A stretch of 64,000 nt of DNA, taken from the NCBI GenBank assembly GCA_045110285.1, contig JBGCGA010000003.1:71822-135821 (forward strand), read 5' to 3'. Source of the DNA: Putridiphycobacter sp045110285 (lineage in GTDB: Bacteria; Bacteroidota; Bacteroidia; Flavobacteriales_D; Crocinitomicaceae). The position numbers were made by a program, and so were the translations under genes. Positions 18,450 to 27,821 of this stretch are shown piece after piece. The notes beneath the pieces are model-generated. The model did not search any database. It was not told the origin of the DNA and worked only from the letters and a program-made list of their open reading frames with translations. How positions within the stretch are numbered: the first letter of the stretch is position 1; each line of letters opens with the position of its first letter.

Positions 18450-19373
18450 TTATTTCTCTAAACTAAAATCTACCAGTTCTACAAATTCTAGCATTCTGTC
18501 ATATATTTCGGTTTGTGTTAGGCTTTCAATTCTTTCCGTTCCGAATAGTTCAACACAAAATGAGGCCATTGCAGATCCTGCTATTATGGCTCGCTTCATG
18601 TTTTCGAATGAGATGTCGTCTGTTTTAGCCATGTACCCCATAAATCCACCGGCAAATGTATCTCCTGCTCCAGTAGGGTCAAAAACTTCATCCAGAATTA
18701 ATGCGGGAGCAAAAAACATCTTGTCTTCATTGAATAACAAAGCACCATGCTCACCCTTTTTAATAATTAATGTTGACGGCCCCATTTTCATTATAATTTT
18801 TGCCGCACGTTTTAAGGAATACTCACCTGATAATTGCCTAGCTTCTTCGTCGTTTATAATTAAAACATCAATTAATTTAATGGTGTTTTTTACTTCATCC
18901 ATCATAATGTCCATCCAAAAATTCATGGTGTCCATGGCAATTAATTTTGGTCGCTCTGTTAGCCTCTCTATTACCTGACGTTGAACATTAGGAGCTAAAT
19001 TACCCAACATTAGGTATTCTGCTCCCTGATATGAGTCTGGAATAATTGGATCAAAATTCTCTAAAACGTTTAATTCAGTAACTAAAGTGTCGCGAGAATT
19101 CATATCATTATGGTATTTACCTGACCAAAAGAAAGTTTTTTCACCCTCTTTTACTTGCAATCCTTCAATATTTATTCCTCTTTGTTTTAAATTTAACAAC
19201 GTTTCCTTAGGAAAGTCATCTCCTACAACGGATACAATTTTTTGATTTTTAGCAAAATAAGATGCTGAAATAGAGATGTACGTACCTGCCCCTCCAACAA
19301 TTTTATCTGTTTTCCCAAATGGGGTTTCTATAGCGTCAAATGCAACACTTCCAACTGTTAATAATGAACTCAT
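18450..19373 (-). CDS. PfkB-family carbohydrate/nucleoside kinase
   Basis: Ribokinase-fold kinase of 307 residues. The N-terminal GSVAFDAIETPFGKTDKIVGGAGTYISI (about 8-35) includes the substrate-binding GGAGTY stretch. The C-terminal DPTGAGDTFAGGFMGYM (about 236-252) is PfkB signature 2 with the catalytic Asp of GAGD. The substrate cannot be assigned: ribose, adenosine or another sugar are all possible. It heads the minus-strand cluster with the DUF349 protein and glycosyltransferases, and has its own probable promoter upstream. Confidence 0.88.
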   Translation of the reverse strand: MSSLLTVGSVAFDAIETPFGKTDKIVGGAGTYISISASYFAKNQKIVSVVGDDFPKETLLNLKQRGINIEGLQVKEGEKTFFWSGKYHNDMNSRDTLVTELNVLENFDPIIPDSYQGAEYLMLGNLAPNVQRQVIERLTERPKLIAMDTMNFWMDIMMDEVKNTIKLIDVLIINDEEARQLSGEYSLKRAAKIIMKMGPSTLIIKKGEHGALLFNEDKMFFAPALILDEVFDPTGAGDTFAGGFMGYMAKTDDISFENMKRAIIAGSAMASFCVELFGTERIESLTQTEIYDRMLEFVELVDFSLEK

Positions 19374-19391
19374 TTATGATGTTTTTATCTG

Positions 19392-19399
19392 CAAATATA
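19392..19399 (-). promoter_or_regulatory. Putative -7 box for the PfkB gene
   Basis: On the minus strand the bases read TATATTTG followed by CAG, an exact match to the TAnnTTTG consensus of Bacteroidota. It lies 19 bp before the ATG, implying a short leader. No good -33 TTG is seen at the usual spacing. Confidence 0.45.
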
Positions 19400-19482
19400 A
19401 GTACTTTTTAATCGTGGCTAAGGCATTTTCTGTCAATTATCATTAATTCCTATCTTAGCATTCATAAATAGAAATTTCGGTG

Positions 19483-19839
19483 ATGAATATTGAGGAATTG
19501 GACACATACTGTATGGCGAAGAAAGGCGTTACTGTTTCAACTCCTTTTGATGAGTCCACTGCAGTTTATAAAGTGATGGGTAAAATGTTTGCATTGTCTA
19601 ATATTAATAATTTTAAGTCTGTAAATCTAAAGTGCAACCCAGAATATGCGCAAGAATTAAGAGCTGACCACGTTGAAATTCAGCCTGGGTATCACATGAG
19701 TAAAAAACATTGGAATACTGTTTTGCTAAATGAATTACTACCTGACAAAAAAGTGTATGAGTTAATTGATCATTCATACGATTTGGTAGTCAAAGGTCTT
19801 ACAAAAAAGCTCCAGAAGGAGTTAGAAGAATTGAATTAA
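19483..19839 (+). CDS. MmcQ/YjbR-family protein
   Basis: Small protein (118 residues) of the MmcQ/YjbR family, which has a double-wing DNA-binding-like fold. Visible features are the N-terminal MNIEELDTYCMAKKGVTVSTPFDESTAVYKVMGKMFAL (first half of the domain), CNPEYAQELR, and the GYHMSKKHWNTVLL stretch (about 71-84) typical of the family. Its role is not established. The frame allows a GTG one codon earlier; ATG at 19483 is preferred. The stop is immediately followed by the ATG of the cystathionine synthase gene. Confidence 0.9.
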   Translation: MNIEELDTYCMAKKGVTVSTPFDESTAVYKVMGKMFALSNINNFKSVNLKCNPEYAQELRADHVEIQPGYHMSKKHWNTVLLNELLPDKKVYELIDHSYDLVVKGLTKKLQKELEELN

Positions 19840-21009
19840 ATGAAAGAGAATAAAATAAAGACGGATAGCTATCGTTTTGGCACCAAAGCCATTCATGCTG
19901 GTGTTAAACCCGACTCAGCAACAGGGGCCATAATGACCCCAATTTACCAAACTAGCACCTTCGTTCAAGAGGCCATTGGCCTTAACAAAGGCTATGCTTA
20001 TTCTAGAACTCAAAATCCTACAAGACATGCCCTAGAAAAGAACTTGGCAGCAATTGAAAATGGTAAATATGGTGCATGCTTTGCCTCCGGTTTAGCAGCA
20101 ATTGACTGTGTGTTGAAAATGTTAAGTCCTGGAGATGAAGTGGTTTCAACAAACGATTTGTATGGAGGTACTTACCGCTTATTTAGAACCATTTTTGAAA
20201 AATATGGCATCAAATTTCACTTTGTAGGGATGGAAAATGCTTTAAAAATTGATGACTACTGTAACGAAAACACAAAATTAATATGGGTGGAAACGCCAAC
20301 TAACCCAACAATAAACATAATTGATATTGAAGCGGTGGCAAGAGTTGCTAAAAGACATCAAATTATGTTTGCGGTTGATAATACGTTTGCCACACCTTAT
20401 TTACAAAATCCGTTGGATTTAGGAGCAGATATTGTCATGCATTCAGTCACTAAGTATTTAGGTGGCCATTCAGATGTTTTAATGGGAGCATTGATCTGTA
20501 ATGATGAAAAAATAGCTGACGAAATGTATCGAATTCAGAACTCATCAGGAGCCGTTACAGCTCCTATGGATTCTTTTTTGGCATTAAGGGGCATAAAAAC
20601 CCTACATTTAAGAATGCAACGCCATTGTGAAAACGGCGAGGCTATTGCCAGATTTTTAGCGGCTCATCCAAAAGTAGATCAGGTAAATTGGCCTGGATTT
20701 GAGAGCCATCCAAACCATCAGATTGCCAAAAAACAAATGAGAGGTTTTGGTGGAATGATTTCTTTTTCACTCGTGGGAAACAAAGAGCATGATGCCTACA
20801 ACGTGCTTAAAAAGGTTAAATTGTTTGCTTTAGCAGAGTCGTTAGGTGGTGTTGAATCACTCATTGGGCATCCAGTAACTATGACACATGGAGCCATACC
20901 AAAAGCAGAACGCGAAGCATCTGGCATAGTGGACTCGTTAATAAGATTGAGTGTTGGAATTGAAGATGCTGAAGATTTGATTGCGGACTTAAAACAGGCA
21001 TTGAATTAA
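19840..21009 (+). CDS. metB: Cystathionine gamma-synthase / gamma-lyase family enzyme
   Basis: PLP-dependent transsulfuration enzyme of 389 residues. Motifs include the N-terminal FGTKAIHAGVKPD, AYSRTQNPTRHALEKNLAAIE (about 50-70), VDNTFATPYLQNPLDLGADIV (about 183-203) and the PLP-lysine motif HSVTKYLGGHSDVLMGA (about 205-221). Enzymes of this clade act on O-succinyl- or O-acetyl-homoserine with cysteine (synthase) or on cystathionine (lyase); the two are hard to separate from sequence. It starts at the base after the YjbR-family gene, with no gap. Confidence 0.85.
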   Translation: MKENKIKTDSYRFGTKAIHAGVKPDSATGAIMTPIYQTSTFVQEAIGLNKGYAYSRTQNPTRHALEKNLAAIENGKYGACFASGLAAIDCVLKMLSPGDEVVSTNDLYGGTYRLFRTIFEKYGIKFHFVGMENALKIDDYCNENTKLIWVETPTNPTINIIDIEAVARVAKRHQIMFAVDNTFATPYLQNPLDLGADIVMHSVTKYLGGHSDVLMGALICNDEKIADEMYRIQNSSGAVTAPMDSFLALRGIKTLHLRMQRHCENGEAIARFLAAHPKVDQVNWPGFESHPNHQIAKKQMRGFGGMISFSLVGNKEHDAYNVLKKVKLFALAESLGGVESLIGHPVTMTHGAIPKAEREASGIVDSLIRLSVGIEDAEDLIADLKQALN

Positions 21010-21120
21010 AAAGACTCATATCCAAAGATGAGAGTGTAGCGGAAGTGACAATTTGTAATAAGCTGGTTTTTAGTTCAAAACTTAATAATATTTCGAAGTA
21101 GTAGTGACGTTAATAAAAAT

Positions 21121-21600
21121 ATGAAACTTGTATTAATCATCATAATTTATTTCTTTTCTCTTGAACTAGCCGCCCAAGACAGTTTGAAGTTTGAGTATGA
21201 TGATTCCATTTTTGTTGTAGGAGAAGAAAAAACAATTGAATTGAGAAGAGAAATTTGCAACACCTTTGGATTAAAAAATGAAGGGTTGATTGCAATTGAT
21301 TCACTGTATCAGTTTTTAAAGAAAAATGAAGGAATATCAATTCTAGTTACTGAACATACAGATACTAGGGGAAGCACAGCTGCTAATCAAAAATTGTCGG
21401 AAGCAAGAGCAAAAGCGATAAAATCTGAACTTGTTTCGAGAGGCATAGCAGAAGGAAGAATCGAAGCAATAGGCAAAGGAGAATCTGAACCCATTCATTC
21501 AGAAGTTAAAATCAATCAATACAAACAAACAGATCCGTTTAAATTCCAGCAACTTCTCCAAATAAACAGAAGAACAGTAGTAAGAATTGATAGTATTTAA
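21121..21600 (+). CDS. OmpA-domain envelope protein (short)
   Basis: Secreted protein of 159 residues with a signal peptide (MKLVLIIIIYFFSLELAAQ) and an OmpA C-terminal domain that binds peptidoglycan. The signature is HTDTRGSTAANQKLSEARAKAIKSELVSRGI (about 78-108) followed by IEAIGKGESEP. There is no beta-barrel and no lipobox, so it is likely periplasmic. It lies 111 bp after metB and 50 bp before a lipoprotein gene with which it may be expressed. Confidence 0.88.
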   Translation: MKLVLIIIIYFFSLELAAQDSLKFEYDDSIFVVGEEKTIELRREICNTFGLKNEGLIAIDSLYQFLKKNEGISILVTEHTDTRGSTAANQKLSEARAKAIKSELVSRGIAEGRIEAIGKGESEPIHSEVKINQYKQTDPFKFQQLLQINRRTVVRIDSI

Positions 21601-21650
21601 TCAATGTTGAGGAGATTTATATATTTTTACAATTCACCTGACCTATAAAT

Positions 21651-22700
21651 ATGAAAGTGTTTTTATTAATTGTGCCTTGTCTTGTTCTCCCTAGTTGTTC
21701 TATATTGTTTAATAAAATTAAAAATACACCAGAAACAGAATTAGGAACAAAGGAAATTGTCTACACAAAAGAAATAGACACTGACGGCGAATTCGTTAAT
21801 ATTGGAGGCGGTCTTGGCCTTAAAATGAATTCTTTCACAAATGGCCCTGATGAACTGTCAAGTATCAATTACGGCATAAACTTGCGTGGCACCTATCACA
21901 ATTTAAAAGTTGGGGAGTTAAGTTTTCAAGCATTTATGCCAGTTTTTCAACCAAGACGTACTTTTAGTGAAGTTATTGCTGCCGATCAGTCTAAAGTAGT
22001 TGGAGACATAGATCTAGTATTAAAAATTCCTGTATTTAAATTTTCATCCGTAAAACCCAGAAAGGTATCCGCAATTGACAGTAAAGATAATCCATACATT
22101 ATTTCAGGGCTTCCGGTGCTTACATACCATAAAGCGAATTTAAGAATGGGATTGGTATCTGAATTTAATAATTTAGGTACCAGTGACTATGTAGTTGCCC
22201 TAGTAAAAGAAGGGGCATATTCAAATGATATTGATTTAAGAAGAAGTATTGGAGAATATAGCCAAAGGAATACAAGCCTAAAAGCTGGCTTTGAATATCA
22301 ATTTGCTAGTCATAGTTTTATCCATATTGTTGATGACAATAATGAGGAATACCGTTGCTCTTTGTCCGCAATTTGGTCAGTATACTTTGATGTCTTTTTT
22401 TTAATAAATCATTCTGCTAATTTTACTGAATATAAATACACAGCAATTGATCAAGATGGAATTGAAACTGAAGTGAGTGAAAATGTTTTTCCAGCTGATT
22501 TCCTAACGGAAAGAAAATATGGTTTTGCATTGGGCTTAAAATCAACTCGAATTCCTGAAAATACAGGAAAAGCAAACATTACAAATCAAATAGAACTGGG
22601 ATTAACACCAGGCTACTACAGTAGAATGCCCTCGGCAATGTATGTTAGATACTCAATAACATACGGCATAGGTGGCTTTAGAAATATTTTTAAAAAATAG
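21651..22700 (+). CDS. Outer-membrane lipoprotein, beta-rich, function unknown
   Basis: The leader MKVFLLIVPCLVLPSCS has a lipobox with Cys at about 16. The 349-residue mature part is rich in short beta strands with Gly/Asn turns, such as GGGLGLKMNSF (about 52-62) and a C-terminal NQIELGLTPGYYSRMPSAMYVRYSITYGIGGF. That pattern resembles an outer-membrane barrel, which would be unusual for a lipoprotein. No family is recognised. Its stop is a single base before the SDR start. Confidence 0.6.
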   Translation: MKVFLLIVPCLVLPSCSILFNKIKNTPETELGTKEIVYTKEIDTDGEFVNIGGGLGLKMNSFTNGPDELSSINYGINLRGTYHNLKVGELSFQAFMPVFQPRRTFSEVIAADQSKVVGDIDLVLKIPVFKFSSVKPRKVSAIDSKDNPYIISGLPVLTYHKANLRMGLVSEFNNLGTSDYVVALVKEGAYSNDIDLRRSIGEYSQRNTSLKAGFEYQFASHSFIHIVDDNNEEYRCSLSAIWSVYFDVFFLINHSANFTEYKYTAIDQDGIETEVSENVFPADFLTERKYGFALGLKSTRIPENTGKANITNQIELGLTPGYYSRMPSAMYVRYSITYGIGGFRNIFKK

Positions 22701-22701
22701 A

Positions 22702-23418
22702 ATGAAAATATACATTACAGGTACCTCCTCTGGCATAGGGAAAGCATTAGCTGAGTTGTTATTGGAGAATAATTTTGAAGTTGTCGGTTTATCAAGACGA
22801 CAAACCCTAAATCACCCTAACTATATTCACATTACAATCGATTTGTCGGATTTAAAACAGTTAAAAGCGTTTAATTTTCCTGCAAACTATAAAGATGATG
22901 TTGTTTTAGTGAACAATGCTGGAAAAGTTGGACCAATAAAACCAGTCGGTCAGCAAATTACTAAAGAAATTGTTAGTCTAAATTGTTTAAATGTAATTGC
23001 GCCACAGGTGTTAATGAACAAATTCATTTGTCAATATAAGGGCAATAGTACACCAAATTATCAGATAATAAATATCAGTTCGGGAGCAGGAAAACGCCCA
23101 ATAGATGCATGGGCGGCATATTGTGCTTCAAAAGCTGCAATAGATTTATTTTCGGAAACTGTAGCCGAAGAACTTGCCGCTAGGAATCACACAAATTGGA
23201 AAATTTATTCTATTGCTCCAGGAGTGGTTGACACAGAAATGCAAAAAGAAATAAGAGCATCAAGTCCAAAGAATTTCCTTAGCCATCAAAAGTTTATTGA
23301 TTTGAAAATCAACAATGAACTTAACTCCGTTTCGGTTGTTGCAGAAAAACTCAAATGTATAATTGAGGCGGATAATGCAGATCTTCCTGTTAAGTTTTCA
23401 TTACATGATGTGTCCTAA
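22702..23418 (+). CDS. Short-chain dehydrogenase/reductase
   Basis: Classical SDR with a Rossmann fold, 238 residues. It shows TGTSSGIGKALAELL (about 6-20, the TGxxxGIG cofactor motif), LVNNAGKVGPIKPVG (NNAG motif), a catalytic-type Ser in NISSGAGKRP, and the active-site Y-x3-K in AAYCASKAAIDLF (about 145-157). The arrangement resembles the sepiapterin-reductase-like group; the substrate is not known. The frame is open 30 bp further upstream, but ATG at 22702 gives the expected MKIYITGTSSGIG start. Confidence 0.9.
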   Translation: MKIYITGTSSGIGKALAELLLENNFEVVGLSRRQTLNHPNYIHITIDLSDLKQLKAFNFPANYKDDVVLVNNAGKVGPIKPVGQQITKEIVSLNCLNVIAPQVLMNKFICQYKGNSTPNYQIINISSGAGKRPIDAWAAYCASKAAIDLFSETVAEELAARNHTNWKIYSIAPGVVDTEMQKEIRASSPKNFLSHQKFIDLKINNELNSVSVVAEKLKCIIEADNADLPVKFSLHDVS

Positions 23419-23462
23419 TTTGTAAGTATTTTGTTTTTCATTCGCACAAATAGTTGGGTTTG

Positions 23463-23485
23463 ATAAAATAGCTTTACTATTTTAT
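23463..23485. terminator. AT-rich hairpin after the SDR gene
   Basis: ATAAAATAG (23463-23471) and CTATTTTAT (23477-23485) form a perfect 9-bp stem with a 5-base loop. No T-run follows, so termination is uncertain. A second, weaker hairpin (AACATA / TATGTT) lies just downstream. Both sit between the SDR gene and the first metalloprotease gene. Confidence 0.35.
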
Positions 23486-23508
23486 GAGTAACATAGCTTT
23501 TATTTATG

Positions 23509-23542
23509 TTGGATAAATGCTTAAATTTATGACTTATAATTG
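23509..23542 (+). promoter_or_regulatory. Putative promoter of the M43 protease pair
   Basis: A TTG (23509-23511) lies 23 bp before TATAATTG (23535-23542), which differs at one base from the TAnnTTTG -7 consensus. The spacing falls in the range seen for Bacteroidota promoters. The start codon follows 10 bp downstream. Confidence 0.35.
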
Positions 23543-23552
23543 AAAAACAAAT

Positions 23553-25661
23553 ATGAAACAAGTTGCTTACATTGTTTTTATGCTTTTCAGTTTTACAACC
23601 ATTTCGCAAGAAAATTGGTGTGGAACTGATGCTATTCTAGAATCAGCATACGAATCAGACCCTTTTCTTAAACATACTATTGCAGAACATATGTCGCGAA
23701 TGCACGAAGGTGGAGTAGCTTCTGACCGGACTGACTCATTAATAATCCCAGTGGTATTTCATATCTTACATGACGGCGAAAATGGGAATATATCTCATGC
23801 ACAAATATTAGATGCCGTTCGCATGATGAACGAAGACTTCAATAGATCGCATGCAGATACTGTAGATACAAGAAATACTGCAGATGCTCCTTTTTTACCA
23901 GTAGCTGCTAATATTAATATTTGCTTTCAATTGGCAAAAATTGATCCTAATGGTAATTGCACCAATGGTGTTCAGCGACGTGACTCACCAGCTGGCAGTT
24001 ACAATGGAAGTGATCAAACTTCAAAATCATTTAATGGAGGAGGATTGACTGCATGGAATAGAAGTCAGTACTTTAACATTTGGGTCGTGAACTCAATTGC
24101 AACAAGTTCAACAACAGGAATTACTTTAGGATATGCACAATTTCCTTATTTCGGAAATGCAAATACCTATGGTGTAATTATTCGGCACGATAGAGTCGGT
24201 TCAATTGGAACGGCTGTGTCGGCAGATAGAACTTTAACCCATGAAGTAGGACATTGTTTTGGACTATTCCATACCTTTCAAGATGGATGCGGTACAAATA
24301 CAAGTGATTGCACTAACCAAGGAGATTATTGCTGCGATACTCCACCGGTTGATCAAGCCCACTGGTCATGCGGAACTACGCAAAACTATTGTAGTCAAGT
24401 TCCTCCAGCTGATTATTATGGCTTTGATGCTTTCGATCAATTTGAAAATTTTATGTCTTACAGTCCATGTCAAAACATGTTTTCAAATGATCAGAAAAAC
24501 GTGATATTATATAATTTTGACACTTATACGTGGCTTGGAAATCTCAGTACAGCTTCAAATTTACTCGCAACTGGTGTTAGTTTACCTGCAACACTATGCA
24601 AAGCTGAGTTTGGTTCAAATAAAAGAGTGATTTGTGCAGGCGAATCAGTTAATTTTTCAGATTTTTCGTACAGCGGAGTGTCAGGCAGAACATGGAATTT
24701 TACCGGTGGTTCTCCTTCCTCCAGTAACGACTCTACTGTCTCAGTAAACTACAGCTCAGCTGGAACATATCCAGTAAGTATAGATGTAACAGATGGAGCA
24801 ACTAATATGACAGAGACCAAAACAAATTATGTAATCGTTTTACCGAATACAGGCTCTGATTTGCCTGTTATTGAGGGTTTTGAATCGTTAGCAACTTTTC
24901 CAGACAATACTGATTTTTTCAGCAGTTCAAATGGCACGATAAGTGACTGGGAGATTTCAACTACATCATCTTCGTCAGGAAGTAAGTCAGTGCTTTATAA
25001 TAACTTCTCAATTGGGAACCCTGGTGGAACAGCTATATTGGAGTCTGGAACAATCGATTTAAGCAATTTGGCGCCGGGAGAAGATTTAGAATTTTCATTT
25101 GATTACGCTTACAAAAAAGTTGAGTCTAGCAATAACGAAAAACTACAGCTTTTCGTTTCTAAAGATTGTGGTGAAACTTGGGTTTTAAGAAAAACACTTC
25201 AGGGTAACTTATTAGGCAGCGAAACGACCACTTTAAGTTACAACGCAAATCTAGATGATTACAAAACAGTTAATATTACAAATATTTCGAGCACTTATCA
25301 TGTGTCAAATTTCAGATATCGATTTGAATTTACATCTGACGGAGGGAATAATATTTTCATAGATAATATCAACATTTTCGGTGAGAATTCTCTTGCAATT
25401 AACGATTCTGATGACAAAGCAAATTTTAAATTATACCCAAATCCAACGCAAAACTTACTACAAGTTGAGATTGATAATACTACGATTGAATCATATCAGA
25501 TTTCAAACGCTAGCGGCCAGGAAGTTGAATACATTACCCAACCGACTATGAATTCCGATCGTATATTATTAATAGATACAGAACGGTTATCAAATGGAAT
25601 CTACTATATTTCTATTGTAAGCCAAAACGCAATAACAACTCAAAAATTTATCAAACAATAA
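23553..25661 (+). CDS. Secreted M43 zinc metalloprotease with T9SS sorting domain (copy 1)
   Basis: Predicted secreted protease of the pappalysin family, 702 residues. Order of parts: signal peptide (MKQVAYIVFMLFSFTTISQ); catalytic domain with HEVGHCFGLFH (about 230-240; three zinc ligands and catalytic Glu) and Met-turn ENFMSYSPC (about 299-307); a PKD-like domain with INFSDFSYSG-type strands; a jelly-roll-like segment; and a type A T9SS C-terminal domain beginning FKLYPNPTQNLLQVEI near residue 630 and ending in YYISIVSQNAITTQKFIKQ. The last domain directs export through type IX secretion. A paralog follows 3 bp later. Substrate unknown. Confidence 0.9.
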   Translation: MKQVAYIVFMLFSFTTISQENWCGTDAILESAYESDPFLKHTIAEHMSRMHEGGVASDRTDSLIIPVVFHILHDGENGNISHAQILDAVRMMNEDFNRSHADTVDTRNTADAPFLPVAANINICFQLAKIDPNGNCTNGVQRRDSPAGSYNGSDQTSKSFNGGGLTAWNRSQYFNIWVVNSIATSSTTGITLGYAQFPYFGNANTYGVIIRHDRVGSIGTAVSADRTLTHEVGHCFGLFHTFQDGCGTNTSDCTNQGDYCCDTPPVDQAHWSCGTTQNYCSQVPPADYYGFDAFDQFENFMSYSPCQNMFSNDQKNVILYNFDTYTWLGNLSTASNLLATGVSLPATLCKAEFGSNKRVICAGESVNFSDFSYSGVSGRTWNFTGGSPSSSNDSTVSVNYSSAGTYPVSIDVTDGATNMTETKTNYVIVLPNTGSDLPVIEGFESLATFPDNTDFFSSSNGTISDWEISTTSSSSGSKSVLYNNFSIGNPGGTAILESGTIDLSNLAPGEDLEFSFDYAYKKVESSNNEKLQLFVSKDCGETWVLRKTLQGNLLGSETTTLSYNANLDDYKTVNITNISSTYHVSNFRYRFEFTSDGGNNIFIDNINIFGENSLAINDSDDKANFKLYPNPTQNLLQVEIDNTTIESYQISNASGQEVEYITQPTMNSDRILLIDTERLSNGIYYISIVSQNAITTQKFIKQ

Positions 25662-25664
25662 CAC

Positions 25665-27797
25665 ATGAAGTCAAGCATTTTACTCACATCAACTTTATTA
25701 GCACTGTCTACAATTGTTTTAGCGCAAACAAAAACGGCGCCTACACATCCTGAATTTTGTGGTCAACATCATCAACAAGAAAAAATATATGAGTCCAACC
25801 CTAGTCTAAGAATTCAAGACAGTGTTGATCAAGCAGAATTTCAACAAAATTATGAAGATTTTCTGCTTACGTATGACCCGAATGCAAGGTCTACATACAC
25901 GATACCTGTTGTTGTTCACGTTGTTCACTTAAACGGGAGCGAAAATATTTCAAAGGAACAGATAGATGATGCACTAGTTAGACTAAATGAAGATTTTAAC
26001 ATGAGCAATCCAGATGTTGGAAATACAATTGCGGATTTCTCTGGTATTGTTGGCAATGCTGACTTTGAGTTTAAACTAGCAACAAAAGATCCTAACGGAA
26101 ATTGCCATAGCGGTATTACAAGAACATTTTCAAATACAACTTATGACGTTGGACAGTCTGGTGGAAGCCATCCAATTGTAAATGCAGTTGCAGCTGAGCA
26201 CGGAGTTTGGCCTCAAAATAGATACATGTCAATTTTTGTTTGTATTGACCCTATCGGAGCAGCTGGTTATACATATAATCCGTCAAACGGATTTCCGCAA
26301 AATCAAATGCGAGGTGCCATTTTTATGAGACATGATTATATGGGTATTATAGGAACTAGTTCAAGTGGACGAAGACACACGCTAGCGCATGAAGTTGGAC
26401 ATTGGCTTAACTTATCGCATTTATGGGGGTCTACTAATAGCCCGAATGTAGCTTCAAACTGTAATGTAGATGATGGTGTGAATGATACGCCAAATACAAT
26501 AGGTTGGCAAAGTTGCGTGCTACAAGGGACGTCATGTGGAAGCCTTGATAACGTTCAAAATATAATGGAATATTCCTACTGTTCAACTATGTTTACTCAG
26601 GGACAAGTTGCCCGTATGCATGCTGCTATAAACTCTAATACGGCAGGTAGAAGTAATTTAATTACAAATTCTAATCTTGCAGCAGCAGGAGTTTTAGGGC
26701 CGTCAACTGACGTGTGTGAAGCGAAATTTATATCAAACACTCAAGTGATTTGCCAAGGTCAGTCTATCGATTTTTCAGATATTTCAGTTCATGGTATTAC
26801 TGGAAGGAATTGGACATTTGCTGGAGGCTTCCCTGCTTCTTCAAGCGACTCTGTAATTACGGTTACTTACAGTTCTGCAGGAGACTACTCTGTCACTCTT
26901 GAAGTATCTAATGCTACAGGAAGCGAAACAACTACAATCACAAATTATATCAAGGTTCTGTCAGTTCCAGGAAGTTCTTTTCCATATAGTGAAGGTTTCG
27001 AAAATCTTACTGCTACTAATTTTCCTGACGACTTGTCTTTTGCTGTTGTAAATCCAGGAAATGACGAAACTTGGGAAATTAAGAATGGAGAAGGTAGCAC
27101 AGGTAGTAAATGTTTATACATAAATAACCATGCCGCTAATACTATTGATGAAGATCAGCTAATATCTGGCACTATTGATTTAAGTGTACTGTCTTCGTCA
27201 GATGATTTGGAGATGACTTTTGACTATGCATATAGTAAAAGATTTAGCGATAATAATGAGCAATTAAGAGTTTTCGTTTCCAATAATTGTGGCATTAGCT
27301 GGTCATTGCGAAAAGTGATTCAAGGTACTATTTTGGGTAACGGAACTTTAGGAGGGCCATATACGCCGTCTGATGATGATTGGAAGACAGTAACAATATC
27401 AAACATCAGTTCAAGCTTCTACGTCCCAGAATTTAGATATATGATTCAATTTGAAAGCGATCAAGGCAATAATATTTATATTGATAATATCAACCTAAGT
27501 GCTGAAGGATTTTTGTCTACTGAAGGAATAGAGCAGCAAAATCAATCCATAACGGTTTTTCCAAATCCAACAGCAAACATATCTACGGTAGCTTTAAACG
27601 GGTACAATAACCAAGATGTGGTGATATCATTGCATGATGTAATGGGTAGAAAAATATCAGAAGTCTATGCGGGTAACATAAGCACAGGAGCTTTTAAAAC
27701 AGAAGTTAATACCGAGCTTTTGTCTGACGGATTATACTTTATTAATATTGTTAGTGAAGGTGTAAAAGCTAAAACTATTAAATTAGTTAAAGAGTAG
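25665..27797 (+). CDS. Secreted M43 zinc metalloprotease with T9SS sorting domain (copy 2)
   Basis: Paralog of the preceding gene with the same domain order in 710 residues: signal peptide (MKSSILLTSTLLALSTIVLAQ), catalytic motif HEVGHWLNLSHLWG (about 240-253), Met-turn QNIMEYSYC (about 299-307), a PKD-like domain, a jelly-roll-like segment, and a type A T9SS domain starting VFPNPTANIS near 631. The linker after the zinc site differs from copy 1, so specificities may have split. It lies 3 bp after copy 1, and a strong terminator follows, so the two form an operon. Confidence 0.9.
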   Translation: MKSSILLTSTLLALSTIVLAQTKTAPTHPEFCGQHHQQEKIYESNPSLRIQDSVDQAEFQQNYEDFLLTYDPNARSTYTIPVVVHVVHLNGSENISKEQIDDALVRLNEDFNMSNPDVGNTIADFSGIVGNADFEFKLATKDPNGNCHSGITRTFSNTTYDVGQSGGSHPIVNAVAAEHGVWPQNRYMSIFVCIDPIGAAGYTYNPSNGFPQNQMRGAIFMRHDYMGIIGTSSSGRRHTLAHEVGHWLNLSHLWGSTNSPNVASNCNVDDGVNDTPNTIGWQSCVLQGTSCGSLDNVQNIMEYSYCSTMFTQGQVARMHAAINSNTAGRSNLITNSNLAAAGVLGPSTDVCEAKFISNTQVICQGQSIDFSDISVHGITGRNWTFAGGFPASSSDSVITVTYSSAGDYSVTLEVSNATGSETTTITNYIKVLSVPGSSFPYSEGFENLTATNFPDDLSFAVVNPGNDETWEIKNGEGSTGSKCLYINNHAANTIDEDQLISGTIDLSVLSSSDDLEMTFDYAYSKRFSDNNEQLRVFVSNNCGISWSLRKVIQGTILGNGTLGGPYTPSDDDWKTVTISNISSSFYVPEFRYMIQFESDQGNNIYIDNINLSAEGFLSTEGIEQQNQSITVFPNPTANISTVALNGYNNQDVVISLHDVMGRKISEVYAGNISTGAFKTEVNTELLSDGLYFINIVSEGVKAKTIKLVKE

Positions 27798-27821
27798 CAT
27801 GTACTTAATACTCTAGACAAC

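Noticed and set aside
22672..22701. Longer start for the SDR
   Set aside because: The extension lies inside the lipoprotein gene; the ATG at 22702 begins the TGxxxGIG motif at the normal distance.
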